A DNA stretch of 64,000 bases from NCBI RefSeq assembly GCF_016908325.1, contig NZ_JAFBDR010000016.1, positions 38,801-102,800 of the forward strand, read 5' to 3'. The first letter of the stretch is position 1. Each line of letters starts with the position of its first letter. The translations under genes were made by a program, and so were the position numbers. This document shows, piece after piece, positions 8,325-16,998 of the stretch. This DNA comes from Aquibacillus albus. GTDB taxonomy: Bacteria > Bacillota > Bacilli > Bacillales > Amphibacillaceae. Under the pieces are notes generated by a model. That model saw only the letters and a program-made list of their open reading frames with translations, made no database searches and was not told the DNA's origin.

Positions 8325-9188
8325 ATGAATAACTGGAAAGTTGGAACAGTTCATAATCTTAAAGTTGAACGTAAAATTGACACTGGATTTGTTTTAACAA
8401 ACGGAACCGAGGAAGTATTATTACATAAACGAGAAGCAAACGAAGAGCTAAATGCTGAGGACGAGGTAACTGTTTTTCTTTATCACGATAAACAAGGTAA
8501 AATGGTTGCTACCATGAGTATACCATCCATTGGATTTGATACCTTTGACTGGGCTGAAGTGGTTGAAGTTGTAAAAGGTCTAGGTGTTTTTGTAAACATC
8601 GGAATTGATAAAGAAATACTAGTTTCTAATGATGATCTACCATTGTTAGAATCTGTCTGGCCACAGGTGGGGGATATGTTGTATGTAGCATTAAGTACAG
8701 ATAAAAAGGGCCGATTAACAGCAGAACCTGTTACGGAAGGTGATTTTGCTAATAACTGGGATGCTGCACCTCCGTCTTTAATGAATAATACGGTTGGGGG
8801 AAGAGTTTTTCGAACAAGTAAAGAAGGAGCGGTAATGATAACGGAAGAAGGTTATCGTGGATTCATTCACAATACAGAACGAAAAAAAGAACCACGTTTA
8901 GGTGAATGGGTAAATGGAAGAGTAATAAAAGTGAAAGAAGATGGAACACTTAACCTCTCATTAAGGCCGTTTAAACGAGAAGGAAGGCTAGAAGATGCAG
9001 AAGTTATTTTACATTTCCTAAAAGATAACCAAGGAGTCATGGATTTAAATGACAGAAGTACACCAGAGGATATCTATAACACATTTCGAATCAGTAAGGC
9101 AGCTTTTAAACGAGCAATTGGTAAATTAATGAAAGAGAATAAAGTAGAACAAAAGGGTGGAAAAACATACTTAACGAATACGAACTAA
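8325..9188 (+). CDS. cvfB: S1-domain RNA-binding protein CvfB
   Basis: 287 residues, matching the CvfB/YitL family: an N-terminal beta-rich region (VLTNGTEEVLLHKREA), a second S1-like domain, a canonical S1 segment (GGRVFRTSKEGAVMITEEGYRGFIHNTE) and a C-terminal winged helix (DIYNTFRISKAAFKRAIGKLMKE). CvfB binds RNA and affects virulence or stress gene expression in staphylococci; here the role is inferred. ATG 8325 is 6 nt after GCGAGGG, while ATG 8319 abuts it. Confidence 0.88.
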   Translation: MNNWKVGTVHNLKVERKIDTGFVLTNGTEEVLLHKREANEELNAEDEVTVFLYHDKQGKMVATMSIPSIGFDTFDWAEVVEVVKGLGVFVNIGIDKEILVSNDDLPLLESVWPQVGDMLYVALSTDKKGRLTAEPVTEGDFANNWDAAPPSLMNNTVGGRVFRTSKEGAVMITEEGYRGFIHNTERKKEPRLGEWVNGRVIKVKEDGTLNLSLRPFKREGRLEDAEVILHFLKDNQGVMDLNDRSTPEDIYNTFRISKAAFKRAIGKLMKENKVEQKGGKTYLTNTN

Positions 9189-9358
9189 TAATGCGGGTTC
9201 AAAAAGCCAGTAAATTGGTGACTTTTTGAACATTATCTAATCATATTTTTAGATGAACCGGAACCGCTATAAATTATAACTATTATATTCCTGCTATTTA
9301 TAGTATTATTTTAATATTAATATTTCGTCTTTAATAAGAAAGACAGGGGAAGACACAA

Positions 9359-10494
9359 ATGAACGAATATTTAGAAGAACATCTAGATGAAATGCTTCAA
9401 CTACTTGAAACTTTTGTTAATATTGATAGCGGTTCTGATGATAAAAATGGCATAGATAGAATTGGTGACATGATAAAGGATCTCTTTGAAGAAATTAATT
9501 TTACAGTTGACGTGCATGTTCATGAAAAGTATGGCAACCATTTGAGCATTTATCATCAAGAACTACAAAAGCAACTATAATCATACTTGCTCATATGGAT
9601 ACTGTTTTTTCAAAAGGAACGACAAAGCAACGTCCATTTACAATTGTTGGTGATCGTGCTTATGGACCAGGAGTCATTGATATGAAGGCTAGTTTAGTAT
9701 CCGTATATTATGCGATCCGTTGCTTAATAAATGATGGAAAAGCAGGTTTTAAGAATGTTCATATTCTTCTGAATAGTGATGAAGAAATAGGATCTATTTC
9801 TTCAAAATCGCTTATAGAAGAAACGTCGATTGGAAAAAAATATGCATTAGTCATGGAACCAGCAAGAAAAAACGGTTCACTAGTATCAGCCAGGAGAGGA
9901 AATGGAAAATATACGTTAAATGTCCAAGGTAAAGCAGCTCATTCTGGGATTGAACCTGAAAAAGGGAGAAGTGCCATTGAAGAATTGGCACACAAAATCA
10001 TCCAATTACATGGATTATCTGACCCAGAGAACGGCATAAATGTTAATGTCGGATTAATTGAGGGTGGTTCTTCGATAAACACTGTTTCTGATCATGCAGT
10101 TGCTAAAATTGATATCCGTATTTCTAAAATGGAACAAGCGGAATCTTTAGAAGAAAAAATGGAAGAAATTTGCTCATCTACGGATGTTAGAGGTACTAGG
10201 TCGTTAATAAAGGGTAAAATAATTAGACCTCCAATGAAAAAAAATAAGCAAACAGAGCGGTTACTTAAAAAAATTAAAGAAATTGGCCAGGATATTGGTC
10301 TTGAAATCAGTGATACAGCAACAGGTGGGGGATCAGACGCGTCATTTACTTCAGCCCTAGGGATCGCTACAATAGATGGATTAGGACCAGTTGGAGGAAA
10401 TGCACATAGCGAAAATGAGTATTTAGATATCCCTTCTTTCGTTACTCGAACTGAATTACTTGCTCACATTATTCAACGATTATCAGAAGAGTAA
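9359..10494 (+). pseudogene. M20 metallopeptidase (carboxypeptidase G2-like), frameshifted
   Basis: The first frame (from 9359, stop at 9580) gives an M20 N-terminus of 73 codons. The protein resumes in another frame at about 9560 as TTKATIIILAHMDTVFSKG and runs to 10494. Both parts together make a full-length enzyme: metal His in LAHMDT, Asp in YGPGVIDMKA, catalytic Glu in NSDEEIGS, dimerisation domain, and C-terminal His in GNAHSENEY. One base is missing (or two added) near 9555-9560. Either a real loss or a sequencing error; all active-site residues remain, so the event looks recent. Start ATG follows ACAGGGGAAG. Confidence 0.8.
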
Positions 10495-10530
10495 ATGTGA
10501 AAATTAACTCCAACTGTTTTATGTATGTGA

Positions 10531-10560
10531 TGTATAGAACCGTGATAACGAAACATCCTA
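10531..10560 (+). promoter_or_regulatory. Sigma-G-like promoter of csgA
   Basis: GTATA (10532-10536), 17 nt, CATCCTA (10554-10560), close to the forespore consensus TGAATA-N17/18-CATACTA and 54 nt before the start. Confidence 0.45.
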
Positions 10561-10613
10561 ATTTTGTGAGGAAAAATCCTCCTTAAAAATGTACCTCGAA
10601 AGGATGTTGACCG

Positions 10614-10865
10614 ATGGATCAGTCACTTGGCTATTTACATGAAGTGTTGTCCAATTATATAGAAGAAAACGATTCTGTTAAACATATCGACCAAAAAATT
10701 GAACAATTTGACTATAGTTCAGAACAAACATTTGCCAAAGGACTTGAACAAGAAGATATTCAAATGCTTAGACAAATATTATTAAGAGAAATGGATCATG
10801 CTAATCAAGCAGGTGACCATGAGAGAGGTTACCAGTTAAACGAAGTATATGAACAGTTATATTAG
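10614..10865 (+). CDS. csgA: Sigma-G-dependent spore protein CsgA
   Basis: 83 residues, matching B. subtilis CsgA (82 residues) in length and in pattern: MDQSLGYLHEVLSNYIEEN at the start and QLNEVYEQLY at the end, with an acidic helical body. CsgA is a small acid-soluble spore protein made in the forespore. Start ATG follows CGAAAGGATG; a sigma-G-like promoter lies upstream. Monocistronic, ended by the hairpin at 10913. Confidence 0.85.
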   Translation: MDQSLGYLHEVLSNYIEENDSVKHIDQKIEQFDYSSEQTFAKGLEQEDIQMLRQILLREMDHANQAGDHERGYQLNEVYEQLY

Positions 10866-10912
10866 GTAGCTCAATACTTTTTTACACATAATAGTAAATA
10901 AGACAAAATTTA

Positions 10913-10954
10913 AGTTCAAGCTAGTTCCAATTTAAGGAACTGGCTTGAACTTTT
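10913..10954 (+). terminator. Intrinsic terminator after csgA
   Basis: AGTTCAAGCTAGTTCC pairs with GGAACTGGCTTGAACT (one mismatch), 7-nt loop, then TTT. Its AGTTCC/GGAACT core is shared with terminators at 7693 and 16872. Confidence 0.8.
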
Positions 10955-10966
10955 ACTAAGATAAGA

Positions 10967-11004
10967 ATGAAAAAACCCTGAAAGAATAGCTACTTCTTTC
11001 AGGG
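10967..11004 (-). terminator. Intrinsic terminator after dapA
   Basis: On the minus strand CCCTGAAAGAA / TTCTTTCAGGG forms an 11-bp stem followed by six T. Confidence 0.85.
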
Positions 11005-11013
11005 ATTACAGAA

Positions 11014-11901
11014 TCAAACCGCGTTATATTGTCTTAAAAATTGAAACGTATGATTTAATGTTTGTCTTTCTTCTTTATTTAATGGGATAAGAGGAAGGCG
11101 CACTGTTCCTACATCTAATCCTTCAATTGCAAGTGCTTCTTTTACTGCTGTAGGATTAGGAGCCATAAATAAAGTCTTAATTATAGGTAATAACGCTTGG
11201 TGAATAGTAGCAGCGGTTTTACAATCTCCTTTTAAGTAGCTTTGAATCATTTTTTGCATGTCATTGCCAACAATATGTGATGAGACAGAAACGACTCCAT
11301 TTCCACCAACCGATAAAATAGGTAATGTTAAACTGTCATCTCCACTATATAAAGAGAAAGATTCTTCCGTCTCTCGAATGATTGTTGTTATACCATCCAA
11401 GTCACCACTAGCTTCCTTCACAGAAACAATGTTTTCAATTCTTGACAACCTTATAATTGTTTCTGGAGTCATACCAACGACACTTCTACCTGGAATATTG
11501 TACAGCATGACAGGTAGGCTCGTTGATTGAGCGATTGCTTTAAAGTGTTGATACATTCCTTCTTGTGATGGTTTATTGTAGTATGGTGTTACTAACATTA
11601 CACCATCTACACCAATAGTTTCAGCTTGCTTCGTTAATTCGATGGAAGCTCGTGTGTTATTAGATCCCGTACCTGCAATAATAGGTACTCGTCTGTTTAC
11701 AGTTTTCACCACGAACTGTAATAGTGAAAGGACTTCTTCTTTTGATAGTGTAGGGGACTCACCTGTAGTTCCTGCTACAACTAAAGCATCCGTACCATTC
11801 GCTATTAAATGCTCAATTAAAGTTTCCGTTTTTTCATAATCGACGTCTCCGTTTTGGTCAAAAGGTGTTACCATAGCTGTTAAAACACGACCAAAATCCA
11901 T
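11014..11901 (-). CDS. dapA: 4-hydroxy-tetrahydrodipicolinate synthase
   Basis: 295 residues. TTGESPTLS (substrate-binding loop), YNIPGRS (Tyr of the catalytic triad) and VSVKEASGD (Schiff-base Lys) define DapA, which condenses pyruvate and aspartate semialdehyde in lysine/diaminopimelate synthesis and feeds spore dipicolinate. The ATG at 11901 is preferred: AGAGGTGAT lies just before it, and two start codons 3 and 9 nt upstream are inside that site. Standalone rather than in the dapG-dapA operon of B. subtilis, and controlled by a lysine riboswitch. Confidence 0.93.
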   Translation of the reverse strand: MDFGRVLTAMVTPFDQNGDVDYEKTETLIEHLIANGTDALVVAGTTGESPTLSKEEVLSLLQFVVKTVNRRVPIIAGTGSNNTRASIELTKQAETIGVDGVMLVTPYYNKPSQEGMYQHFKAIAQSTSLPVMLYNIPGRSVVGMTPETIIRLSRIENIVSVKEASGDLDGITTIIRETEESFSLYSGDDSLTLPILSVGGNGVVSVSSHIVGNDMQKMIQSYLKGDCKTAATIHQALLPIIKTLFMAPNPTAVKEALAIEGLDVGTVRLPLIPLNKEERQTLNHTFQFLRQYNAV

Positions 11902-12000
11902 TTCCATCACCTCTATTCATAGTATTAAAAAATCCTATCGTCCAAAGTAAAAACCAAGTATGAATAGAGGGTATCTCATCACAACAAAAAGTACTACAAG

Positions 12001-12032
12001 CAAAAAAGCAACAACGAGGGCCTCGTTGTTGC
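12001..12032 (-). terminator. Riboswitch terminator of the L box
   Basis: GCAACAACGAGG and its complement around one central base, followed on the minus strand by six T. It lies directly downstream of the aptamer and ends the leader when lysine is bound. Confidence 0.88.
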
Positions 12033-12058
12033 ATCTCTATTGGTTTATTATGATGCAT

Positions 12059-12242
12059 GAGATAGCCCTCCATATAGCAAAGAAGCTATATGACAGCTCT
12101 ATATTTATTCAATACAGAACCAGTACTCAGAACAATGAGTTTCTGTGTACTTCGGCAAATTCCCCTTTCAGTAACATTCAAAGGACCTCATTTTCCTCCT
12201 GTTACTTACTCATGGTCATTGCACCTCTATCCTCACTTCAAC
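12059..12242 (-). ncRNA. Lysine riboswitch (L box) controlling dapA
   Basis: On the minus strand the leader contains the conserved L-box blocks in order: GGATAGAGGTGCAA, AGTAAG, GAGGTCCTTTGA, CTGAAAGGGGAAT, GCCGAAG, GAATAAAT, GAGCTGTCATATAGC and GGAGGGCTATCTC, whose last block pairs with the first. The same blocks occur in the B. subtilis lysC leader. A terminator follows 26 nt later, so lysine binding should stop transcription before dapA. Confidence 0.95.
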
Positions 12243-12279
12243 ATCTTATTGAAGTAAAGTGTATTCAATTGTTATTTAA

Positions 12280-12308
12280 ACTATAACAGACATTACCAAT
12301 AGACGCAA
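12280..12308 (-). promoter_or_regulatory. Sigma-A promoter of the L-box/dapA transcript
   Basis: Minus strand TTGCGT (12308-12303), 17-nt spacer, TATAGT (12285-12280), about 40 nt upstream of the aptamer. Confidence 0.6.
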
Positions 12309-12405
12309 TAATATAGGAATAATTTTATCTAGATTTTTTTATTTTTCTTATCAAGCTATTATTTATGAATCATATAGTGTTTTGCCCGCGAGTGGTGGGA
12401 GTAGT

Positions 12406-13221
12406 TCACGAAATCCCTTTAAGTGGTGTTAAAGGAGCTGTTGGTTTTGGTGGATTGATCGTTTTTAATAAATAATCATATATTTCTCTTTCAAGGGAGA
12501 TTCCTTGTTCACGAATACCTTGGTTTCCGAACAAAATATTAAATTCGAGAATATAAGGTTTTCCATTAGAATAAAGGATGTCAAATCCAGCATGGTTTAT
12601 GTTTAAAGCTCTAGCAACCTTTAAAACTAACTCACAAGCATCCTCAGGGATAAAATCAAAACACAATTGTCCTCCTTGAGAGATATTGTGAAGAAACGAT
12701 CCTTGACTCGCAGTACGCCAATACGCGGTAACAATTTTATCACCTATTATACATACACGTAGATCTTTGTCTTCATTCGGCAAGTATTCTTGTACATATA
12801 AAACATCCGAGTGAGTGGCATAATGATTAAAATCGTCTTTGCAGTTAATTAAAAAAACACCCTTTCCCATTGAATTTCTTGACTCCTTAGCCACGAAAGG
12901 ATAGGGGAATGTATCTAGCACATGCACACGATTTTGTTCTGTATTGGCAAGTATTTCTGTATAGGCAACATGATCTGGGCATATGGTCCACAACGCCCTT
13001 GTCATTTCAACCTTACTAAAGCCAAGCTGAATCGATTCAATACTAGGAAAAATTGGTTTCTTTAAACCATATGTGAGAAACGTAGTTTGCCAGGTTTCAG
13101 GAAACAATAGTGCATCTGCATTACGTAATGTGTCTATTTCACGAAAGCTTTGTTCTGGTTTAACATATTTGATCCCAGGGATACCGATGGTTCTATATGG
13201 ATTAAACGTCACCAAGTTCAT
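12406..13221 (-). CDS. RimK-like ATP-grasp ligase
   Basis: 271 residues. FPYPFVAKESRNSMGKGVFLI is the ATP-grasp glycine-rich loop with its Lys; VQEYLPNEDKDLRVCIIGDKIVTAYWR is the central ATP/Mg segment; LEFNILFGNQG is the C-terminal Mg-binding Asn/Glu motif. The family joins an amino acid or amine to a carboxylate. The first 100 residues have no signature for the substrate. The start ATG is 13 nt beyond GAGGAG, while an out-of-frame ATG nearer that site opens a 9-codon peptide overlapping the gene. Monocistronic. Confidence 0.75.
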   Translation of the reverse strand: MNLVTFNPYRTIGIPGIKYVKPEQSFREIDTLRNADALLFPETWQTTFLTYGLKKPIFPSIESIQLGFSKVEMTRALWTICPDHVAYTEILANTEQNRVHVLDTFPYPFVAKESRNSMGKGVFLINCKDDFNHYATHSDVLYVQEYLPNEDKDLRVCIIGDKIVTAYWRTASQGSFLHNISQGGQLCFDFIPEDACELVLKVARALNINHAGFDILYSNGKPYILEFNILFGNQGIREQGISLEREIYDYLLKTINPPKPTAPLTPLKGIS

Positions 13222-13321
13222 CTTTTTTCATGTTCTCCTCTATAAAAATATATTGTTTAAACGAAATAATCATAGTGTTGTTTTGCAAATACGTCAAGCA
13301 ATTTTTTAATAGTTATAAAGA

Positions 13322-13588
13322 TTAACTTCCTTTAATTCCATATAAAATACAAATAATACCGATAAAAATCCATAGAATATTAGAGTAGGAAATATTGTTT
13401 GCAATACTAATAACACCAATTGAAGTCGTTAATATAAGAATAATTGGTCCAACGATAGCGAGTGAGCTATTAATAATGAGTGCTTTTTCGACCTCATTTA
13501 CTTTTACTATTAAGAATGCTGCTAATATCTCTATCGTTCCTGATAAAACTCTCAATAACGCCATTGCAACGATTGCTTTCTCAAACAA
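13322..13588 (-). CDS. yqhV: YqhV family (DUF2619) membrane protein
   Basis: 88 residues, three hydrophobic segments. MALLRVLSGTIEILAAFLI and the following VEKALIINSSLAIVGP match B. subtilis YqhV (93 residues), of unknown function. The start is the TTG at 13588, 6 nt after TTAGGGGGGAT; a longer frame upstream has no site and runs into the neighbouring gene. Its 3' neighbour is the ATP-grasp gene in the same direction, 100 nt away. Confidence 0.75.
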   Translation of the reverse strand: MFEKAIVAMALLRVLSGTIEILAAFLIVKVNEVEKALIINSSLAIVGPIILILTTSIGVISIANNISYSNILWIFIGIICILYGIKGS

Positions 13589-13673
13589 CGAAAAATCCCC
13601 CCTAAATTTTCCTTTTTTAATTTTTATGTTAATGAATAACATAATAGACAAGTTAATATTAGAAGGAAAATTA

Positions 13674-14630
13674 TTAAAGGTTATAATGTTCACTTATTAG
13701 CTTAAAATAGAACTGATCAATTTTTTCTGCATCCGTTTTTTCAGGCAATATACTTGTTCGTTTTGCTTCCTCTAACTGCAAAAACAAGTCATCAGCCATT
13801 GCAAATAATTCATCCCATTCATATTTCTTATTTCGAATATTTAATAAGAAGTCTCTATCTTTTTCTCGGTAAACGTTTAACTCTCCTGTTTTTAGTACCT
13901 CAATGCCCATTAATAATAAACGGAATAAATGCATAGCATGTTTAAACAATTTAGCTTCTGATTTCTTACTTTGATGAGAAATTTTTTTATTGTAATTTCT
14001 ATATGTTGTTGATAGTTCCGAAACAATCCCATTTATTTCAGTTAATGAAATGTTGTCAAAGCGTATGTCAAAGTTGACTTGCTGTTTTTCGTAATCATCC
14101 CTAAAAACATCCTTCACTTGAAAGATTCCACTTTTTAACGATGGATATTTTTGTTTCATCTGAAAAAGCATTTGCTCCAACACATGTTTTAAGTGAATAT
14201 CTTTATCTTTTTTCTCTGCTTTATCAATCCCATTTTTAATTCGCATTAATTGATCTTTTGCATAACCACCAAAAGAATAAAAGCAGTTTTGCGATAAAAA
14301 TAAATGTCTATGTTCGCGAAGTTTTTTCCCTTCACTACTCTGTTTGATAATAAAACGGTCTGGCACAAATAAGGTTTCCAATACGGTGGGGTTCTGTCCA
14401 TTCAGCAAATTAATGGCCTTTTTTAAGGAGTGAAATTCAATATCTGGATCATGAAAAGTTTGTGTTTCCCATTCCTTGTTCCGTGTTAATAAATAGTTAG
14501 CTGGTAAGATAACGAATGCCTTTTGATCAATGTCACTTTCTTTATTAGCTAATCCATAAGCTGTTGAACCAGTAAAGATGTGATAGATAGAATGATTGTT
14601 TAAAAATTCTTTACTTAGATTGGTAACCAT
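13674..14630 (-). CDS. Pol-beta superfamily nucleotidyltransferase
   Basis: 318 residues. IFTGSTAYGLANKESDID holds the GS...DxD catalytic motif of the nucleotidyltransferase superfamily, and a third acidic residue may be in DIEFHS. The rest is helical, with a predicted four-helix C-terminal half (KHAMHLFRLLLMGIEVLKTGE). Such large stand-alone proteins are annotated as predicted nucleotidyltransferases, sometimes next to RNA ligases (RlaP type); no ligase is here. Substrate unknown. Start ATG, 11 nt after AAAGGGTGA. Confidence 0.7.
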   Translation of the reverse strand: MVTNLSKEFLNNHSIYHIFTGSTAYGLANKESDIDQKAFVILPANYLLTRNKEWETQTFHDPDIEFHSLKKAINLLNGQNPTVLETLFVPDRFIIKQSSEGKKLREHRHLFLSQNCFYSFGGYAKDQLMRIKNGIDKAEKKDKDIHLKHVLEQMLFQMKQKYPSLKSGIFQVKDVFRDDYEKQQVNFDIRFDNISLTEINGIVSELSTTYRNYNKKISHQSKKSEAKLFKHAMHLFRLLLMGIEVLKTGELNVYREKDRDFLLNIRNKKYEWDELFAMADDLFLQLEEAKRTSILPEKTDAEKIDQFYFKLISEHYNL

Positions 14631-14802
14631 TATTTATGGTGTCACCCTTTCCGACAAATTTTACATATATTATCATTTTTAGCGGGATTTCGGAAATAAT
14701 ACAGTGTAAGGAATGAAAGGGAAAGAAGAGGTTTCATCACGAAACCATTTTATTGTACTTAATGTCAAAAGTAAATTGCTTTAGGAAATGGGTAGATTAT
14801 AG

Positions 14803-15633
14803 ATGAAGTTTGGATGTCACGTAAGTATAAAAGAAGGTTACACTGGAGCGGCCATAAGAGCAATAAAACTAGGGGCAAATGCTTTTCAATTTTTCCCTAA
14901 AAATCCGAGAAGCTTATCAGTGAAAGCATTTAACCGCACAGAAGCAGTTCACTGTCATCAGAAAATGGCCGAAAACAATTTGGTTTCTGTTGCACATTCC
15001 CCTTATCCGACCAATTTAACAGCATCTGATGATAAACAAGACCTTGTAGTCCGATCGTTATTAAACGATTTAGAGATAGCTGAAGCGTGTGGAGCAATCG
15101 GTGTTGTTGTTCATTTTGGAAAACAAGTTGACAAGGATCCAATACACAGTTATAAACGAATGATCCATACTTTAAATACTGTTTTAAAGAAGTGGGAAGG
15201 GAATGGTAAATTGTTATTGGAAAACAATGCTGGTAAACCCGGGACAATGGGGACGACAATAGAAGAACTTGTACAGGTACGCAAATTATGTGATTATCCA
15301 GAGAAGATAGGTTTTTGTTTTGACACGTGTCATGCATTTGCTAGCGGTCTATGGATTGGTGAAAACTGGGAGGAAGTTCTTACAATAGGGGAAAGGTTAG
15401 GATATTTCGATCATCTGTATGTGATCCATTTAAATAACTCAAAGTATCCGGCTAATTCCGGAAAAGACCGCCACGCAAATATATTTCATCATGGTCACAT
15501 TAGAGAAGCGGATTTTGACAAAATGATTAATTCTACCATCTTGAAGGATATTCCTTTTATCCTTGAGACGCCATCTGATAATGGTGTGACACATGAGGAG
15601 GAATTAGCACAATTAAATAAGAAATGGAAATAA
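14803..15633 (+). CDS. nfo: Endonuclease IV family AP endonuclease
   Basis: 276 residues, TIM barrel with three metal ions. HVSIKEGYTGA, AHSPYPTNL, VVHFGK, LLLENNAGKPGTMGTT, GFCFDTCHAFASG, HLNNSKYPANSGKDRHANI and ETPSDN follow the Nfo order of metal-binding His/Glu/Asp. It cuts DNA 5' to abasic sites in base-excision repair. Bacillus species usually have a longer Nfo (about 297); this shorter form resembles deoxyribonuclease IV paralogues, so a second copy may exist elsewhere. Start ATG; the upstream site is weak (AGGAAATGGG). Confidence 0.8.
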   Translation: MKFGCHVSIKEGYTGAAIRAIKLGANAFQFFPKNPRSLSVKAFNRTEAVHCHQKMAENNLVSVAHSPYPTNLTASDDKQDLVVRSLLNDLEIAEACGAIGVVVHFGKQVDKDPIHSYKRMIHTLNTVLKKWEGNGKLLLENNAGKPGTMGTTIEELVQVRKLCDYPEKIGFCFDTCHAFASGLWIGENWEEVLTIGERLGYFDHLYVIHLNNSKYPANSGKDRHANIFHHGHIREADFDKMINSTILKDIPFILETPSDNGVTHEEELAQLNKKWK

Positions 15634-15647
15634 GCAATAATGATAAA

Positions 15648-15672
15648 AAGCACTTACAAAAATAAGTGCTTC
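15648..15672. terminator. Bidirectional terminator
   Basis: AAGCACTTA / TAAGTGCTT with a short loop, A-rich left and T-rich right flank, between converging genes. Confidence 0.75.
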
Positions 15673-15673
15673 T

Positions 15674-15925
15674 TCACTTTCTTGGGTTTTTTTCTGCATA
15701 CTTTACAAACTGTTGTTCATCTTCAATTAACCCGCATGCTCCACATTGAATTCTTTGCCTTGGACCATTATATGGAGTGTGAAACATATCGAGATCGTCA
15801 TTTGTATATTCATTAATTATGCTGCCGGATTGAGGATCTAACCTTACTGGCTTAGCTACTTGTTCAATCAGATTGAATCTTGATCGATTTGTCTTGCAAT
15901 TTGGACAAAGATATGGACTTGTCAT
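15674..15925 (-). CDS. Two-CxxC zinc-ribbon hypothetical protein
   Basis: 83 residues. [10 protein letters not shown] near the start and [11 protein letters not shown] near the end give two CxxC pairs, about 50 residues apart, which should bind one zinc. The intervening part is Asp/Asn/Pro-rich. The pattern is that of small Bacillus zinc-ribbon proteins without known role. Start ATG with GGAGGTG 7 nt upstream. Confidence 0.6.
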   Translation of the reverse strand: MTSPYLCPNCKTNRSRFNLIEQVAKPVRLDPQSGSIINEYTNDDLDMFHTPYNGPRQRIQCGACGLIEDEQQFVKYAEKNPRK

Positions 15926-16074
15926 ATTTACACCTCCAATTTGTAGTATGTCAATTCCGTTAGTACTTTATGTGGAATTTTTTATTAATTATCATTTATT
16001 AAAGTTTTACTCATATACTAAATTGGATTTTAGTTCACCGATATAGATCATTTACAACCGGAGGGGGAATTAGG

Positions 16075-16566
16075 TTGAAAAGCATTCTTGACATCTTAAA
16101 TCATCAGGTTACTACGGTAACGGAGAAAGATTATGGTACACTTGCTTCAACGAATTATAAACTGTTACCTAGATTTGTATCCGTCCCAATAAAGAAAGAG
16201 ATGATTTTATATGTCTTAAATCGAAAGAAACCAAAAGAAATCAATGATTTAGATGTTTTGTTTGAGGATAATTATATCATAATAAAAGGTAAAATGAAGA
16301 AAATGGGGTTATCGATAAACTTTTCGGTAAAGCTGTTACCAATAGAAATGGATGGTAGAATGCTTCAATTCCGATTAATGCATTTAAAACCAATGAATCA
16401 TCCATGGTTAAATAAAATAATATTTAATCGTCCTCCAATATCACTGAAAAAAGATATTGTGTCGGTGGACCTAAATCAAATAGAAAAGGTTAAATCTATT
16501 CCTATTGGAACGATTAAAAAAATTGAAATTCGTAACCAAATGATTTGGCTAGGTATTTGGTTGTAA
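16075..16566 (+). CDS. Hypothetical protein, possible lipid-binding fold
   Basis: 163 residues from TTG, 8 nt after CCGGAGGGGG. No membrane segment or signal. The body alternates beta strands (YIIIKGKMKKMGLSINFSVKLLPIE, RMLQFRLMHLKPM) and ends IEIRNQMIWLGIWL, a layout like SMP-type or DUF2993 lipid-binding beta sandwiches, but I cannot identify the family. Monocistronic, followed by a long gap. Confidence 0.5.
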   Translation: MKSILDILNHQVTTVTEKDYGTLASTNYKLLPRFVSVPIKKEMILYVLNRKKPKEINDLDVLFEDNYIIIKGKMKKMGLSINFSVKLLPIEMDGRMLQFRLMHLKPMNHPWLNKIIFNRPPISLKKDIVSVDLNQIEKVKSIPIGTIKKIEIRNQMIWLGIWL

Positions 16567-16998
16567 TATGCTACTTTTTAATAATACGAGATTGAAATCT
16601 TTTACTTAGGTTGTTTCTAAATAATTATTGCTTTTTCACAAGACAAGGGAAGCACCGACACCATTACATCACACATAAGAAATTGGTTTATCTTTTCGAG
16701 GACTCTACGTGTTTTTCCGCAGCTTAGATTAGCACTCATCTTATATAGGATGGAAGTAGTCACGATAAGTTGTGTCGCAGTAGTTGTCAACTGTGTAATA
16801 AAAACAACAAAGAATACGAAAGTGTTTTATTATAATTTATTCAGTAAAAATTGCATATTAATATTTATTTTAGTCTAGTTCCACTTACTTGAAGGAATTG
16901 GACTTTTTTTATTAGGCTGACAAATTGAATCATGAATAAAAGAAGAGTAAAGTTAATGGGAGATTAATAAAATAAATTCTAATTAAAAGGGGAAAAAC
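16567..16998. other. Intergenic, 432 nt
   Basis: No frame of note. It ends in a terminator (16872-16910) that is 305 nt from the preceding stop, so either a long 3' UTR or a separate small RNA is implied. TTTTATTATAATTT at about 16828 could be a -10 region. Confidence 0.4.
16872..16910 (+). terminator. Intrinsic terminator
   Basis: AGTCTAGTTCC / GGAATTGGACT (two wobble pairs), then seven T. Confidence 0.75.
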
